A stretch of 13,726 bases of DNA from Chloroflexota bacterium. GTDB lineage: Bacteria > Chloroflexota > Anaerolineae > Anaerolineales > DRMV01. Position numbers and translations under genes: made by a program. The stretch is taken from the NCBI GenBank assembly GCA_013153135.1, contig JAADFA010000081.1, forward strand, positions 1-13,726, read 5' to 3'. The notes below the pieces were generated by a model. The model made no database searches and was not told the origin of the DNA. It saw only the letters and a program-made list of their open reading frames with translations. Shown here in pieces: positions 5,749 to 12,909 of this stretch. Every line of letters begins with the position of its first letter. Position 1 is the stretch's first letter.

Positions 5749-6924
5749 ATGGTCGTCACAGCATCGACATTGGCCTTAATTGTGGCCTTGCGTGTGTTGC
5801 TCAACGCGGGCTTTCGCATGGTTTACCCTTTCTTGCCATCGCTCCAGGCTGCTTTCGGGCTTTCAACCGCGACGTTGTCGTTAATTTTATCCTTGCGCTC
5901 GCTTTTGGGCGTGACGACCCCCGTCTGGGCCGCGGCCGCGCAACGAAGCCGACGCCGCGGCATGGCTCTTGGTTTGGTTTTGTTCAGTCTTGGCATGGCC
6001 GCGGGATATATGCGCCCTGATGCTTGGGGCGTGGCGGTGGCTTTGCTCCTTTCCGCGGTAGCGAAACTCACGTTCGACCCTGCGCTGCATGCCTATTTGG
6101 GCGACCGGGTTCCCTTTCGGCAACGGGGCACCGTGGTCGCGATCGCGGAGATGGCTTGGTCGTTGAGTTTTTTCCTTGGCATGCCTGTGCTCGGCTGGGC
6201 GCTGGGTCGTTGGGGTTGGCCCTCGGTGTTCGCGGGCTTGGCAGTATTGGGGCTCGCGGGTTGGTTGGGATTGCTGCGAGGGCTCCCCGCGGATCAGGTG
6301 GGTTCGTCTGCGGCGGGCCCAAGCGAGATCTACCGCTTATGGGGCCATCTTCTGCGCCTGCCCACCGCGTGGGCCTTGCTTATCACCGGCCTGGCCGCGA
6401 CAGCAGCGAACGAGGTGGTGGTGCTGATCTTTGGTTTGTGGCTCGAGGCCCAATACCATGTGACCCTAGTCGGTTTGGGCAGCGCTGCAGCGTTGGTCGG
6501 TGTGGCTGAACTGTTGGGCGAGGTGTTGACGGCTACGGTAACCGACCGTTTGGGCAAGGGCCGTTCGGTGCAATGGGGCCTGCTGGCTAATAGCGCCGCG
6601 ATGGTAGGCCTTTTGGCTGCACACCGTTTTGGTCAGCTCGCGTTCGCCCTGGCCGCGTTGTTCGCGTTCTTCCTCACCTTTGAATTTACCTTGGTTAGCG
6701 GGATCCCATGGGCTTCGGGCTTGTTGCCTGCGCGTTATCGAGCTGCGGTCATGGGCTTTTTTGTAGCCGCAGTTTCCTTGGGGCGCGCCCTGGGCGATGC
6801 CCTTGCCCCGAATTTGTATGCTCGTGGGTTTGGTTGGGTCGTTTTGGCTGGTTTGGCGCTCAATGGGCTCGCCTTGTTCATGCGAGCGCGGGTGGTTTTG
6901 GCCGAAGCGCCTGACGAGCCCTAA
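5749..6924 (+). CDS. Major facilitator superfamily transporter, 12 TM
   Basis: This hydrophobic protein of 391 residues has about 12 predicted membrane segments in two six-helix halves, typical of MFS secondary carriers. The loop between helices 2 and 3 (TPVWAAAAQRSRRRGM) is a degenerate motif A lacking the usual Asp. The matching loop of the second half (VTDRLGKGRSV) keeps the D-R-x-G-K/R pattern. The ATG at 5749 sits 7 nt after the kinase stop, with GAGGTG just before it; an in-frame GTG at 5743 is an alternative start, and a longer reading from 5698 would overlap the kinase gene in a different frame. Substrate cannot be assigned: position behind a BaeRS-like pair suggests efflux, position before a cytoplasmic hexosaminidase suggests uptake of amino-sugar oligosaccharides. 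Confidence 0.9.
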   Translation: MVVTASTLALIVALRVLLNAGFRMVYPFLPSLQAAFGLSTATLSLILSLRSLLGVTTPVWAAAAQRSRRRGMALGLVLFSLGMAAGYMRPDAWGVAVALLLSAVAKLTFDPALHAYLGDRVPFRQRGTVVAIAEMAWSLSFFLGMPVLGWALGRWGWPSVFAGLAVLGLAGWLGLLRGLPADQVGSSAAGPSEIYRLWGHLLRLPTAWALLITGLAATAANEVVVLIFGLWLEAQYHVTLVGLGSAAALVGVAELLGEVLTATVTDRLGKGRSVQWGLLANSAAMVGLLAAHRFGQLAFALAALFAFFLTFEFTLVSGIPWASGLLPARYRAAVMGFFVAAVSLGRALGDALAPNLYARGFGWVVLAGLALNGLALFMRARVVLAEAPDEP

Positions 6925-6934
6925 CCATGCTCCC

Positions 6935-6940
6935 AGGAGG
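6935..6940 (+). promoter_or_regulatory. Strong ribosome binding site of GH20 gene
   Basis: A perfect AGGAGG lies 6 nt before the ATG at 6947, in the 22-nt gap after the transporter stop. It fixes the start and implies strong translation of the last gene in the operon. Confidence 0.85.
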
Positions 6941-6946
6941 ACTTGA

Positions 6947-8839
6947 ATGGACGCGCGTGACGTGTTTTTGGTTCCTATGCCTCAGCAATGGCGGCCTGGT
7001 GAGGGGGAGTACCTTTTGCCCGCCCAAGGACGCATTATTGTAGATGCGGCCGCGGCGGATGCGGTGTACCCCATCGCACAGCGCGTGCAAAGGGCTCTCC
7101 GTACCCACGCGAGTCGCGCATGGCCCATTGTAGCCGGGCCCGCGGGGCTGTACGCGGCATCGCCTTTGCAGGACGCGACAGAGCCCGCGGGTCGCGTGGT
7201 GATCCACGTCGCTCCGGGCCTGACGCGCCACCCTCAAGGCTATGAGCTCACCATCACCGCGACTGGGGTGCACGTGGTCGCGAGCACACCCGCGGGCGCG
7301 TTCTACGCGGCTGCAACACTGCAGCAGATATTGGCGCAAGCTGGGCCTGAACTGCCCCAAATGCGCATTCACGATTGGCCCGACTTCCCTAATCGCGGGG
7401 TTATGCTCGATATCAGTCGCGATAAAGTCCCGACTATGACGACCCTGCAGGACTTACTCGAGATGCTTGCGGGATTCAAGGTCAACCAGTTCCAGCTCTA
7501 CACCGAGCACACCTTCGCTTATCAAAGGCATCGGACGGTGTGGATCGAGGCTTCGCCCATGACGGGTGAGGAGATCTTGGCCTTGGACGCGTACGCGCAG
7601 GCACGGTTCATCGAGCTCGTCCCCAACCAAAATACCTTTGGTCATATGCGCCGCTGGTTGGTGCACGCGGCCTATCGCGACCTTGCCGAGTGCCCGGACG
7701 GATGCGATACGGCCTGGGGCTATTTTGATGAGCCGTTTAGTCTCAATCCTCAAGACCCGCGCAGCTTGGACCTGGTCCGGGACCTGCTCGATGAGCTGCT
7801 GCCGCATTTCCGCAGTCAATTTGTGAACGTGGGTGGTGATGAAACCGTGGACCTGGGGCAGGGACGCAGCCGCGAGATAGTGGAGCGGTACGGTGCGGGT
7901 CGGGTTTATTTGGATTTCTTGCTAAAGATTTACCGCGAGGTTCGAGCGCGAGGGCGGCGCATGATGTTTTGGGGCGACATCATCGTGCAGCATCCGGAGC
8001 TGGTTGATCATCTGCCGCGTGATATGATCGCCTTGGAATGGGGGTACGAGGCCGATCATCCCTTTGCGGAGCACGCGCGACTGTTCGCCGCGTCAGGGCT
8101 TCCGTTTTACGTGTGTCCTGGTACGTCGACGTGGAACAGCCTCGCGGGCCGCACGGACAACGCGCTGGCGAACTTGCGCAACGCGGCGGCGAGTGGACTC
8201 GCCCACGGTGCCATCGGGCTGCTGAACACCGATTGGGGAGATAACGGCCATTGGCAACCGTTGCCTATGAGCTTTGTGGGGTATGTGTACGGTGCGGCCG
8301 TGGCCTGGGCTTATCACGCGAATCGTGAGTTGGACGTACCACGCGCGTTGGATGCGTTTGTGTTCCACGATGCGGCGCGGGTGATGGGACGTTTGGTCTA
8401 CGATTTGGGCAATACGTATCAAGTGCCCGGGGTACTGGTTCCCAATGCGTCCATCTTATTCCGCATCTTGCAGTGGCCGTTAGAGCGCATCGCGAACATC
8501 GAGGGGCTGACCGAGGAGGGCCTGCAGGCAACCTTGGCTTACGTGGATAACGTGCTTGAACCCCTGCCGCGCGCGCGGATGGCCCGGCCAGATGCGGCGC
8601 TTATCCAACGCGAGGTGGCATGGGTTGGGGATATGCTCCGGCATGCGGCGCGACGCGGCTTGTGGGCCTTGCGCCGTCATCGCGGGATGGACGATAAGCC
8701 TTTGCGTACGCAGCTGGCGCGCGAAGCTCAAAGCCTCATGACCACCTTCCGCGAGCTTTGGCACGCGCGCAACCGCACCGGCGGCTTTGCCGACAGCCTC
8801 GCGCGTATGCAACGCATGGCCGCGGATTATGAGGATTAA
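6947..8839 (+). CDS. Cytoplasmic GH20 beta-N-acetylhexosaminidase (GcnA-like)
   Basis: This predicted exo-beta-N-acetylhexosaminidase should remove GlcNAc or GalNAc from the non-reducing end of oligosaccharides. The 630 residues show an N-terminal GH20b/zincin-like domain (about 5-140, ending GVHVVASTPAGAFYAAATLQ), the GH20 (beta/alpha)8 domain (about 145-470, from FPNRGVMLDISRDKVP), and a C-terminal mainly helical domain (about 480-630). The catalytic pair is D298-E299 in NVGGDET; D would orient the substrate N-acetyl group and E act as acid/base. In many GH20 enzymes a His precedes this string (HxGGDE), while here it is Asn, as I recall for GcnA-like cytosolic members. VDLGQGRS and NTDWGDNGHWQ fit that subgroup. 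There is no signal peptide or membrane segment, so substrates must enter the cell, plausibly through the adjoining transporter. Exact substrate is not determinable. Confidence 0.92.
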   Translation: MDARDVFLVPMPQQWRPGEGEYLLPAQGRIIVDAAAADAVYPIAQRVQRALRTHASRAWPIVAGPAGLYAASPLQDATEPAGRVVIHVAPGLTRHPQGYELTITATGVHVVASTPAGAFYAAATLQQILAQAGPELPQMRIHDWPDFPNRGVMLDISRDKVPTMTTLQDLLEMLAGFKVNQFQLYTEHTFAYQRHRTVWIEASPMTGEEILALDAYAQARFIELVPNQNTFGHMRRWLVHAAYRDLAECPDGCDTAWGYFDEPFSLNPQDPRSLDLVRDLLDELLPHFRSQFVNVGGDETVDLGQGRSREIVERYGAGRVYLDFLLKIYREVRARGRRMMFWGDIIVQHPELVDHLPRDMIALEWGYEADHPFAEHARLFAASGLPFYVCPGTSTWNSLAGRTDNALANLRNAAASGLAHGAIGLLNTDWGDNGHWQPLPMSFVGYVYGAAVAWAYHANRELDVPRALDAFVFHDAARVMGRLVYDLGNTYQVPGVLVPNASILFRILQWPLERIANIEGLTEEGLQATLAYVDNVLEPLPRARMARPDAALIQREVAWVGDMLRHAARRGLWALRRHRGMDDKPLRTQLAREAQSLMTTFRELWHARNRTGGFADSLARMQRMAADYED

Positions 8840-8847
8840 AAGGCCCT

Positions 8848-10164
8848 TCATGCGCGAGGCGTGGCGAGAATTTTAGCTAGCATGGTCACGCTGCGCTCAG
8901 CCGCTTGGCGCATTCGTTGAACCCCCGCGCGAACGCGGACGTGATAGACGTCTCGTTGTTTCCATACTGTCTCGACTGCAGCGAGGATGGCCTCCTGCGT
9001 CGTGTCGGATGAGGGCGCATTGGGGTCGGTCAGAGGCTCAAGCGGGAAGGTTATTTCTTGCAGCTCAAGCTCTTCGCCTAAGGCCATAACTTTTTCTTGG
9101 TACGCCAAGGCGACGATAGGGATATGATGAATCAGGGCAAGGATAAGGGAGTGTAAGCGCGTTCCTAAGACAAGGTCGAGATTGGGATAGAGTGCAGTAA
9201 ACAGTTTATCTAAGTTACATGTGGGGAAGATATCCAGAGTCCCGCGTTGCAAGAGGGGCCGTGCGGTTCGCTGAATATCTTCTGCTGCCAAAAGATCCTG
9301 AGGGCAATTGGTGGAGAAAAGTATCACGTGGGCTTGATACCGGTTGGCGATTTGGGCCACAAGAGTGGCCATACGCTGGATGTAGGTTTGGTAACGGACG
9401 GGATCGGCTTTGGGCCAGGTCGGTGGGCGGTAGATCGCGACGGTACTGACCCCGATGCGTGGTCTGTTGCGCTCCTCGCGCGGGGTGGGACGAACGGGTT
9501 TGAGGACAAACGCGGGATCCGCGGCTTGTACTAGGCGTGGCGGAGCTATACCTAAGATCTGGCGTGCTTGTTCATATGAATAGCGGTCCCGCACCGTGAT
9601 GCCTTGGCTGTGTTGGACAGCCCAGCGGAAGTACCACCGTCCACGCGTCGTATGAATCGGCCCTACGCCGACCGCATAAAACATGACCCGTGTGTTCGTA
9701 GCACGCGCCAACCAGGTATAAAGTAAAGGGTAAATCGGCCATCGTGCATAGAGGTCAACCAATAAGCCCCCGCCTCCAATAAGTAAAAGGTCGAGATCGC
9801 GCAGATACTCTCTCAGACGTTGCCAGAAACGAAGATATCGCAACACTAGAATCACGTCATAGAGCCAGGGCAGGGATGCAAGTTGGGAACGTAATTTGCG
9901 CGCTCGCGACGGGTTTGGCTTCGCACCCCCTCTTGAGACGCGGATTGCTGCGGAGTGGACAGTACCGGGACGAGCAGGGACAACTTGGATTGCATCAAAG
10001 CGTCCGTGTATCGCCTGGGTAACAGCACTGGGGTCAAGCGCGAACACGGTAAATTGGGCCTGGGGGAAGCGACGTTGAATTTGGGTTAATATTCCCCATA
10101 ATATGGCTAGATCGCCTTGGCTAGCGGTATCGTAGCTGCCAAAAATCCCGATACGTGAAGTCAT
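8848..10164 (-). CDS. Polysaccharide pyruvyl transferase (CsaB/WcaK family)
   Basis: Enzymes of this family transfer pyruvate from phosphoenolpyruvate to a sugar of a polysaccharide or lipid-linked precursor, usually as a 4,6-ketal, at the cytosolic membrane face. The 438-residue protein has the N-terminal nucleotide-fold start IGIFGSYDTASQGDLAI, GGGG at 130-133, YAVGVGPI (163-170), ITVRDRYS (189-196), ADPAF (215-219) and the conserved Arg-His of GTRLHSL (334-340), followed by IPIVALAYQEKV. This order matches CsaB, the enzyme that pyruvylates ManNAc in Gram-positive wall polymers, although WcaK and other acceptors are possible. A basic stretch at about 62-95 separates the first strands from the GGGG core. 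The start overlaps the flippase stop as ATGA with a weak ribosome site, implying coupling. The gene converges on the GH20 gene with only 8 bp between stops. No signal peptide is seen. Confidence 0.88.
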   Translation of the reverse strand: MTSRIGIFGSYDTASQGDLAILWGILTQIQRRFPQAQFTVFALDPSAVTQAIHGRFDAIQVVPARPGTVHSAAIRVSRGGAKPNPSRARKLRSQLASLPWLYDVILVLRYLRFWQRLREYLRDLDLLLIGGGGLLVDLYARWPIYPLLYTWLARATNTRVMFYAVGVGPIHTTRGRWYFRWAVQHSQGITVRDRYSYEQARQILGIAPPRLVQAADPAFVLKPVRPTPREERNRPRIGVSTVAIYRPPTWPKADPVRYQTYIQRMATLVAQIANRYQAHVILFSTNCPQDLLAAEDIQRTARPLLQRGTLDIFPTCNLDKLFTALYPNLDLVLGTRLHSLILALIHHIPIVALAYQEKVMALGEELELQEITFPLEPLTDPNAPSSDTTQEAILAAVETVWKQRDVYHVRVRAGVQRMRQAAERSVTMLAKILATPRA

Positions 10165-11498
10165 GTTCTAGAACCTCGCCAGCGTTGTTTGATATGCGTC
10201 AAGGCTTGCTGAATGGTGATGCGGTATAAGTGTAAGTCGGAGCGAGTTATCCAAATAATGTCACGCCAAGTATTACCTGAGAGTTGTCGGTAGAATATTA
10301 TCTTACTAAACAGCAAGCTGCTGTATGACAGCGCGGAGGCCCAAGCTGCACCTGTAATTCCCCAACGTGGAAGCAAAATCAAATTAAGCACCACATTAAC
10401 CGCTAGGGAAAGTGCACTTGTATAAGTATTAAGGAGAGGATGTCCACGGCCTGCGAGGTCATGAGCGAGGATCCGTGAGATGCTAAAGGCAACGATGCCA
10501 AGAAGCAGAATTTGCAAGGGGCGCGCAGCAGGGAGATATTGTTCCGAGTAGAGCAACACGAGGATTGGACGCGCGAAAAGCGCGAGTAGAAGGGCGGGTG
10601 GAAGGACCATGAGAAGCACCGTACGCGTGACCAAAGGGGTAAAGCGGCGCTTCCATTTCGCATCTGATGAGGCACTAATGCGAGGCAAGAGGACCAAGCT
10701 TGCTGTATGCGAGATGAACCAAAGACGCTCGGCCAAGCCGACGGCAACGGAATACAGTCCGACGGCCTTGGGCCCTTGGAACAAATTGATAAGATAGATA
10801 TCAACGCGCTCATTGAAGAAAGCTAATAAACCGCCAACATAGCTATAAAACCCATAGCGTAAAATTCCCTTGAGTAAGACTCTGTTGATTCGCGAGGTCC
10901 AGTGAGGCACAACCGAGCGACTCCAATGCCAAAGCAGTGCAGCGCTGAGAGACCAAGAAAGCGCTTCTGCAACTAATGCGCCGGAAACCCCCATTTTAAG
11001 TATAGGTACAAAAAGAGCTAGTAAGATAAAGTGCAAGATAGCCCAAAACATTTGGCCGAGATTATAAAGATCAAACCGCTGTGTTCCTAATAACGCTCCT
11101 TGTAAAAATCGATAAGTTAGAATTCCAGGGATGCTGAGCAGGCTAAGGTCAAGATACGTACGTGGAGTTTGTGGGAAGAAAAGATCCGCATAGTGTTTAA
11201 CAATGAGCCAGCCGCTGCTGAGTGCGAGCGCTGTCGACAAAAGGTGGAATAAGACAAGGTGCCCAAGGACTTGTCCGCGAGGATACTTTCCATTCGCTAA
11301 GTAATAAATCGTGGTTGGGACAAGACCGAAGTTCATTAATGCGATAGTTGTTGTTGCAAGTAAGTAGGCTAGTGTATACTGACCATGACCCTCAGGCCCC
11401 AGGGTCCGCGCGACAAGGATCATGGCCAAGAGGCCAAGAATTCTACTGATGACTCGGGTCAACCCCGTCATTGCGGTGGCTTTGATAAACTGCGCCAT
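10161..11498 (-). CDS. Wzx-like oligosaccharide flippase (MVF/MATE-like fold)
   Basis: This polytopic membrane protein of 445 residues has many hydrophobic segments (probably 12-14). Its N-terminal signature is typical of Wzx/RfbX polysaccharide flippases: TRVISRILGLLAMILVARTL, then LGPEGHGQYTLAYL and NFGLVPTTIYYLANG. The second half has VDIYLINLFQGPKAVGLYSVA, another hallmark of the family. It should move an undecaprenyl-type lipid-linked glycan across the membrane, and the adjoining pyruvyl transferase could modify that glycan before export. The gene is visibly poorer in G+C than genes left of 8.8 kb. The start is supported by AGAGGAC a few nt upstream and a promoter about 30 nt further back. 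Confidence 0.9.
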   Translation of the reverse strand: MAQFIKATAMTGLTRVISRILGLLAMILVARTLGPEGHGQYTLAYLLATTTIALMNFGLVPTTIYYLANGKYPRGQVLGHLVLFHLLSTALALSSGWLIVKHYADLFFPQTPRTYLDLSLLSIPGILTYRFLQGALLGTQRFDLYNLGQMFWAILHFILLALFVPILKMGVSGALVAEALSWSLSAALLWHWSRSVVPHWTSRINRVLLKGILRYGFYSYVGGLLAFFNERVDIYLINLFQGPKAVGLYSVAVGLAERLWFISHTASLVLLPRISASSDAKWKRRFTPLVTRTVLLMVLPPALLLALFARPILVLLYSEQYLPAARPLQILLLGIVAFSISRILAHDLAGRGHPLLNTYTSALSLAVNVVLNLILLPRWGITGAAWASALSYSSLLFSKIIFYRQLSGNTWRDIIWITRSDLHLYRITIQQALTHIKQRWRGSRT

Positions 11499-11529
11499 GG
11501 TGTCCTCTGGGACTGGCTTTTGCGAGGTG

Positions 11530-11535
11530 ATTATA
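11530..11535 (-). promoter_or_regulatory. Predicted -10 box for flippase/pyruvyl transferase unit
   Basis: The minus strand carries a perfect TATAAT, with expected initiation near 11523 and a leader of about 25 nt containing AGAGGAC ahead of the ATG at 11498. No good -35 box is found at 17 bp; TTCACC lies at a spacing of 20, which is too long. Confidence 0.5.
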
Positions 11536-11607
11536 CCCCTATAGGCTCTACTTTAGGTGAATATAATTTAAACCAACCGGGGCGCCTATCCATTTGTTTA
11601 CCGCGGG

Positions 11608-11613
11608 TATAAT
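11608..11613 (+). promoter_or_regulatory. Predicted -10 box for the 2-epimerase gene
   Basis: A perfect TATAAT lies 64 nt upstream of the GTG start, with expected initiation near 11620. A second TATAAT at 11562-11567 could serve an upstream start. Neither has an obvious -35 at normal spacing. An initiation site here makes a translation start at 11594 impossible for this transcript and so supports the downstream start at 11678. Confidence 0.5.
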
Positions 11614-11620
11614 ACATACA

Positions 11621-11650
11621 TCACCGCGTGGTGAAAAGCACGGTCGTGCT
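11621..11650 (+). promoter_or_regulatory. Two tandem hairpins in the 2-epimerase leader
   Basis: TCACC-GCGT-GGTGA (11621-11634) and AGCAC-GGTC-GTGCT (11637-11650) are two perfect 5-bp stems with 4-nt loops, separated by two bases. The first begins at the predicted transcription start. They could stabilise the 5' end or be a protein target; alternatively each could be a DNA operator. Confidence 0.4.
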
Positions 11651-11664
11651 AGGGTCGCTGAATT

Positions 11665-11670
11665 GGTGAG
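11665..11670 (+). promoter_or_regulatory. Ribosome binding site of the 2-epimerase
   Basis: GGTGAG stands 7 nt before the GTG at 11678. It is a moderate match to anti-16S sequence and is the best candidate near the expected family N-terminus; another in-frame GTG at 11666 overlaps it. Confidence 0.5.
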
Positions 11671-11677
11671 CAACCTC

Positions 11678-12841
11678 GTGGCTACATCTAAGTCCGTACG
11701 AACTTTGTTTGTTTTTGGAACGCGGCCCGAGGCCATTAAGTTGGCTCCCTTAATCCATGAGTTGGGCCAAACCCCGGGCTTTGTTGTGCGCGTATGCTCC
11801 ACGGCGCAGCATCGAGAAATGACGGATCAGGTTGTTCAATTTTTCCGTTTGACAGTGGACTATGATTTAGATTTGATGCGTCCACGCCAGTCGCTTTATC
11901 AGTTGACTGCACGACTGTTTGCCTCCCTTGAGACTGTAATTCTTGACGCGAAGCCTGATTTAATCGTTGTGCAAGGAGATACAACTACAGCGTTTGTTGC
12001 GGCTATGGCAGGCTTCTACGCGCGCGTCCCGGTAGCGCATGTGGAGGCAGGATTGCGCAGTGGCCAAAAATATGCGCCTTTCCCCGAAGAAATCAACCGC
12101 ACGCTGATCGCGCGTGTTGCTGATTTTCATTTTGCTCCCACGCCTCGTGCCAAGGCAAATTTGGCTGCGGAAGGTATCCGCGAGCGGGTGTGGGTTGTGG
12201 GCAACACAGGTATTGACGCCTTGTTTTTAGCCCTGCGTCTTCTGCAGCAGGAAGGGGCAACCCATCTCGAGGAGCGGTTTTCGTTTCTCTCTCCTCACCG
12301 GCGCATGCTCTTGGTAACGGCCCATCGACGAGAAAATTGGGGCGCGCCCCTGCGGGAAATTTGCCTTGCTCTGCGGGATTTGGTTACCGCTTTTCCAGAT
12401 ATTGAAATTGTTTTTCCTGTCCATCCTAATCCTCGGGTGCGCGAAGTGGTTACCTCAGTGTTGGGTTCCGTCCCGCGCGTGCATTTGCTCCCCCCTTTGA
12501 ACTATCCCGAGTTTGTATGGCTTATGGCACGCGCTTATCTCATTTTGACCGATTCTGGCGGCATTCAAGAAGAAGCGCCAGCCCTGGGAAAGCCCGTCCT
12601 AGTTTTGCGTGAGGTTACAGAGCGCGTGGAAGGTATTGAGGCTGGTGTTGCTGTCCTGGTAGGTGCTCAGCGGGAGCGTATTGTCGCCGCGGCTGCGCGT
12701 CTCTTGAATAATTCCCAGATATATCAGCAAATGGCCCAACGCCGCAATCCTTATGGTCAGGGTGATAGCGCCACCAAAATTAAAGATATTCTAGTAAATG
12801 AATTTAAACTTGCCACGTTTCAACAGGATGAATACAATTGA
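11678..12841 (+). CDS. wecB: UDP-N-acetylglucosamine 2-epimerase, non-hydrolysing
   Basis: This enzyme reversibly converts UDP-GlcNAc to UDP-ManNAc in the cytosol, feeding ManNAc- or ManNAcA-containing surface polymers (WecB, MnaA, Cap5P in other hosts). The 387-residue protein matches E. coli WecB along its whole length: VFGTRPEAIKLAPL near the N-terminus with the conserved Lys, TAQHREMTDQV, QGDTTTAF with catalytic Asp, HVEAGLR and PFPEEINR with the conserved Glu residues, TAHRRENWG with the active-site His, FPVHPNP, LTDSGGIQEEAPALGKPVL and TERVEGIEAG. The family ending NPYGQGDSATKI is also present. The GTG start was chosen because the family begins about seven residues before FVFGTRP and GGTGAG precedes it. 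It is divergent from the flippase gene and 68 bp upstream of a Wzz-like gene. The symbol is by homology; mnaA would serve equally well. Confidence 0.95.
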   Translation: MATSKSVRTLFVFGTRPEAIKLAPLIHELGQTPGFVVRVCSTAQHREMTDQVVQFFRLTVDYDLDLMRPRQSLYQLTARLFASLETVILDAKPDLIVVQGDTTTAFVAAMAGFYARVPVAHVEAGLRSGQKYAPFPEEINRTLIARVADFHFAPTPRAKANLAAEGIRERVWVVGNTGIDALFLALRLLQQEGATHLEERFSFLSPHRRMLLVTAHRRENWGAPLREICLALRDLVTAFPDIEIVFPVHPNPRVREVVTSVLGSVPRVHLLPPLNYPEFVWLMARAYLILTDSGGIQEEAPALGKPVLVLREVTERVEGIEAGVAVLVGAQRERIVAAAARLLNNSQIYQQMAQRRNPYGQGDSATKIKDILVNEFKLATFQQDEYN

Positions 12842-12854
12842 ATATTGCCGTAAT

Positions 12855-12891
12855 GCGACCTAATAAGATAGCCCGGGTCGCGGAAATTTCC
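12855..12891 (+). promoter_or_regulatory. Intergenic dyads between epimerase and Wzz-like gene
   Basis: GCGACC (12855-12860) pairs with GGTCGC (12876-12881) across a 15-nt loop, and a perfect palindrome GGAAATTTCC follows at 12882-12891, just before the AGGAG of the next gene. No T-run follows the first stem, so it is not a typical terminator; an attenuator or operator is possible. Short length limits confidence. Confidence 0.3.
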
Positions 12892-12898
12892 CTTAAAT

Positions 12899-12903
12899 AG
12901 GAG
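12899..12903 (+). promoter_or_regulatory. Ribosome binding site supporting a GTG start
   Basis: AGGAG is followed by a 6-nt spacer and GTG at 12910. It decides the start of the Wzz-like gene, which has no ATG near its N-terminus. Confidence 0.75.
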
Positions 12904-12909
12904 TTGGAC

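Noticed and set aside
6024..6509. 161-codon plus-strand open frame inside the MFS gene
   Set aside because: Gly/Arg-rich translation in another frame of a clear 12-TM transporter gene; no domain.
6878..7372. 164-codon minus-strand open frame over the GH20 N-terminus
   Set aside because: Arg/His-rich translation with no motif, opposite to the conserved GH20 domain and with no ribosome site seen.
10165..10174. GTTCTAGAAC palindrome at the flippase/pyruvyl transferase junction
   Set aside because: It is part of the coding sequence for the last flippase residues, and a single 10-bp palindrome is weak evidence of an operator.
11594..11677. TTG start for the 2-epimerase adding 28 residues
   Set aside because: It lies upstream of the predicted -10 box and extends well beyond the family N-terminus.
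12853..12900. 15-codon open frame between the epimerase and Wzz-like genes
   Set aside because: No ribosome site seen; too short to distinguish from chance, though its stop abuts the next Shine-Dalgarno site.
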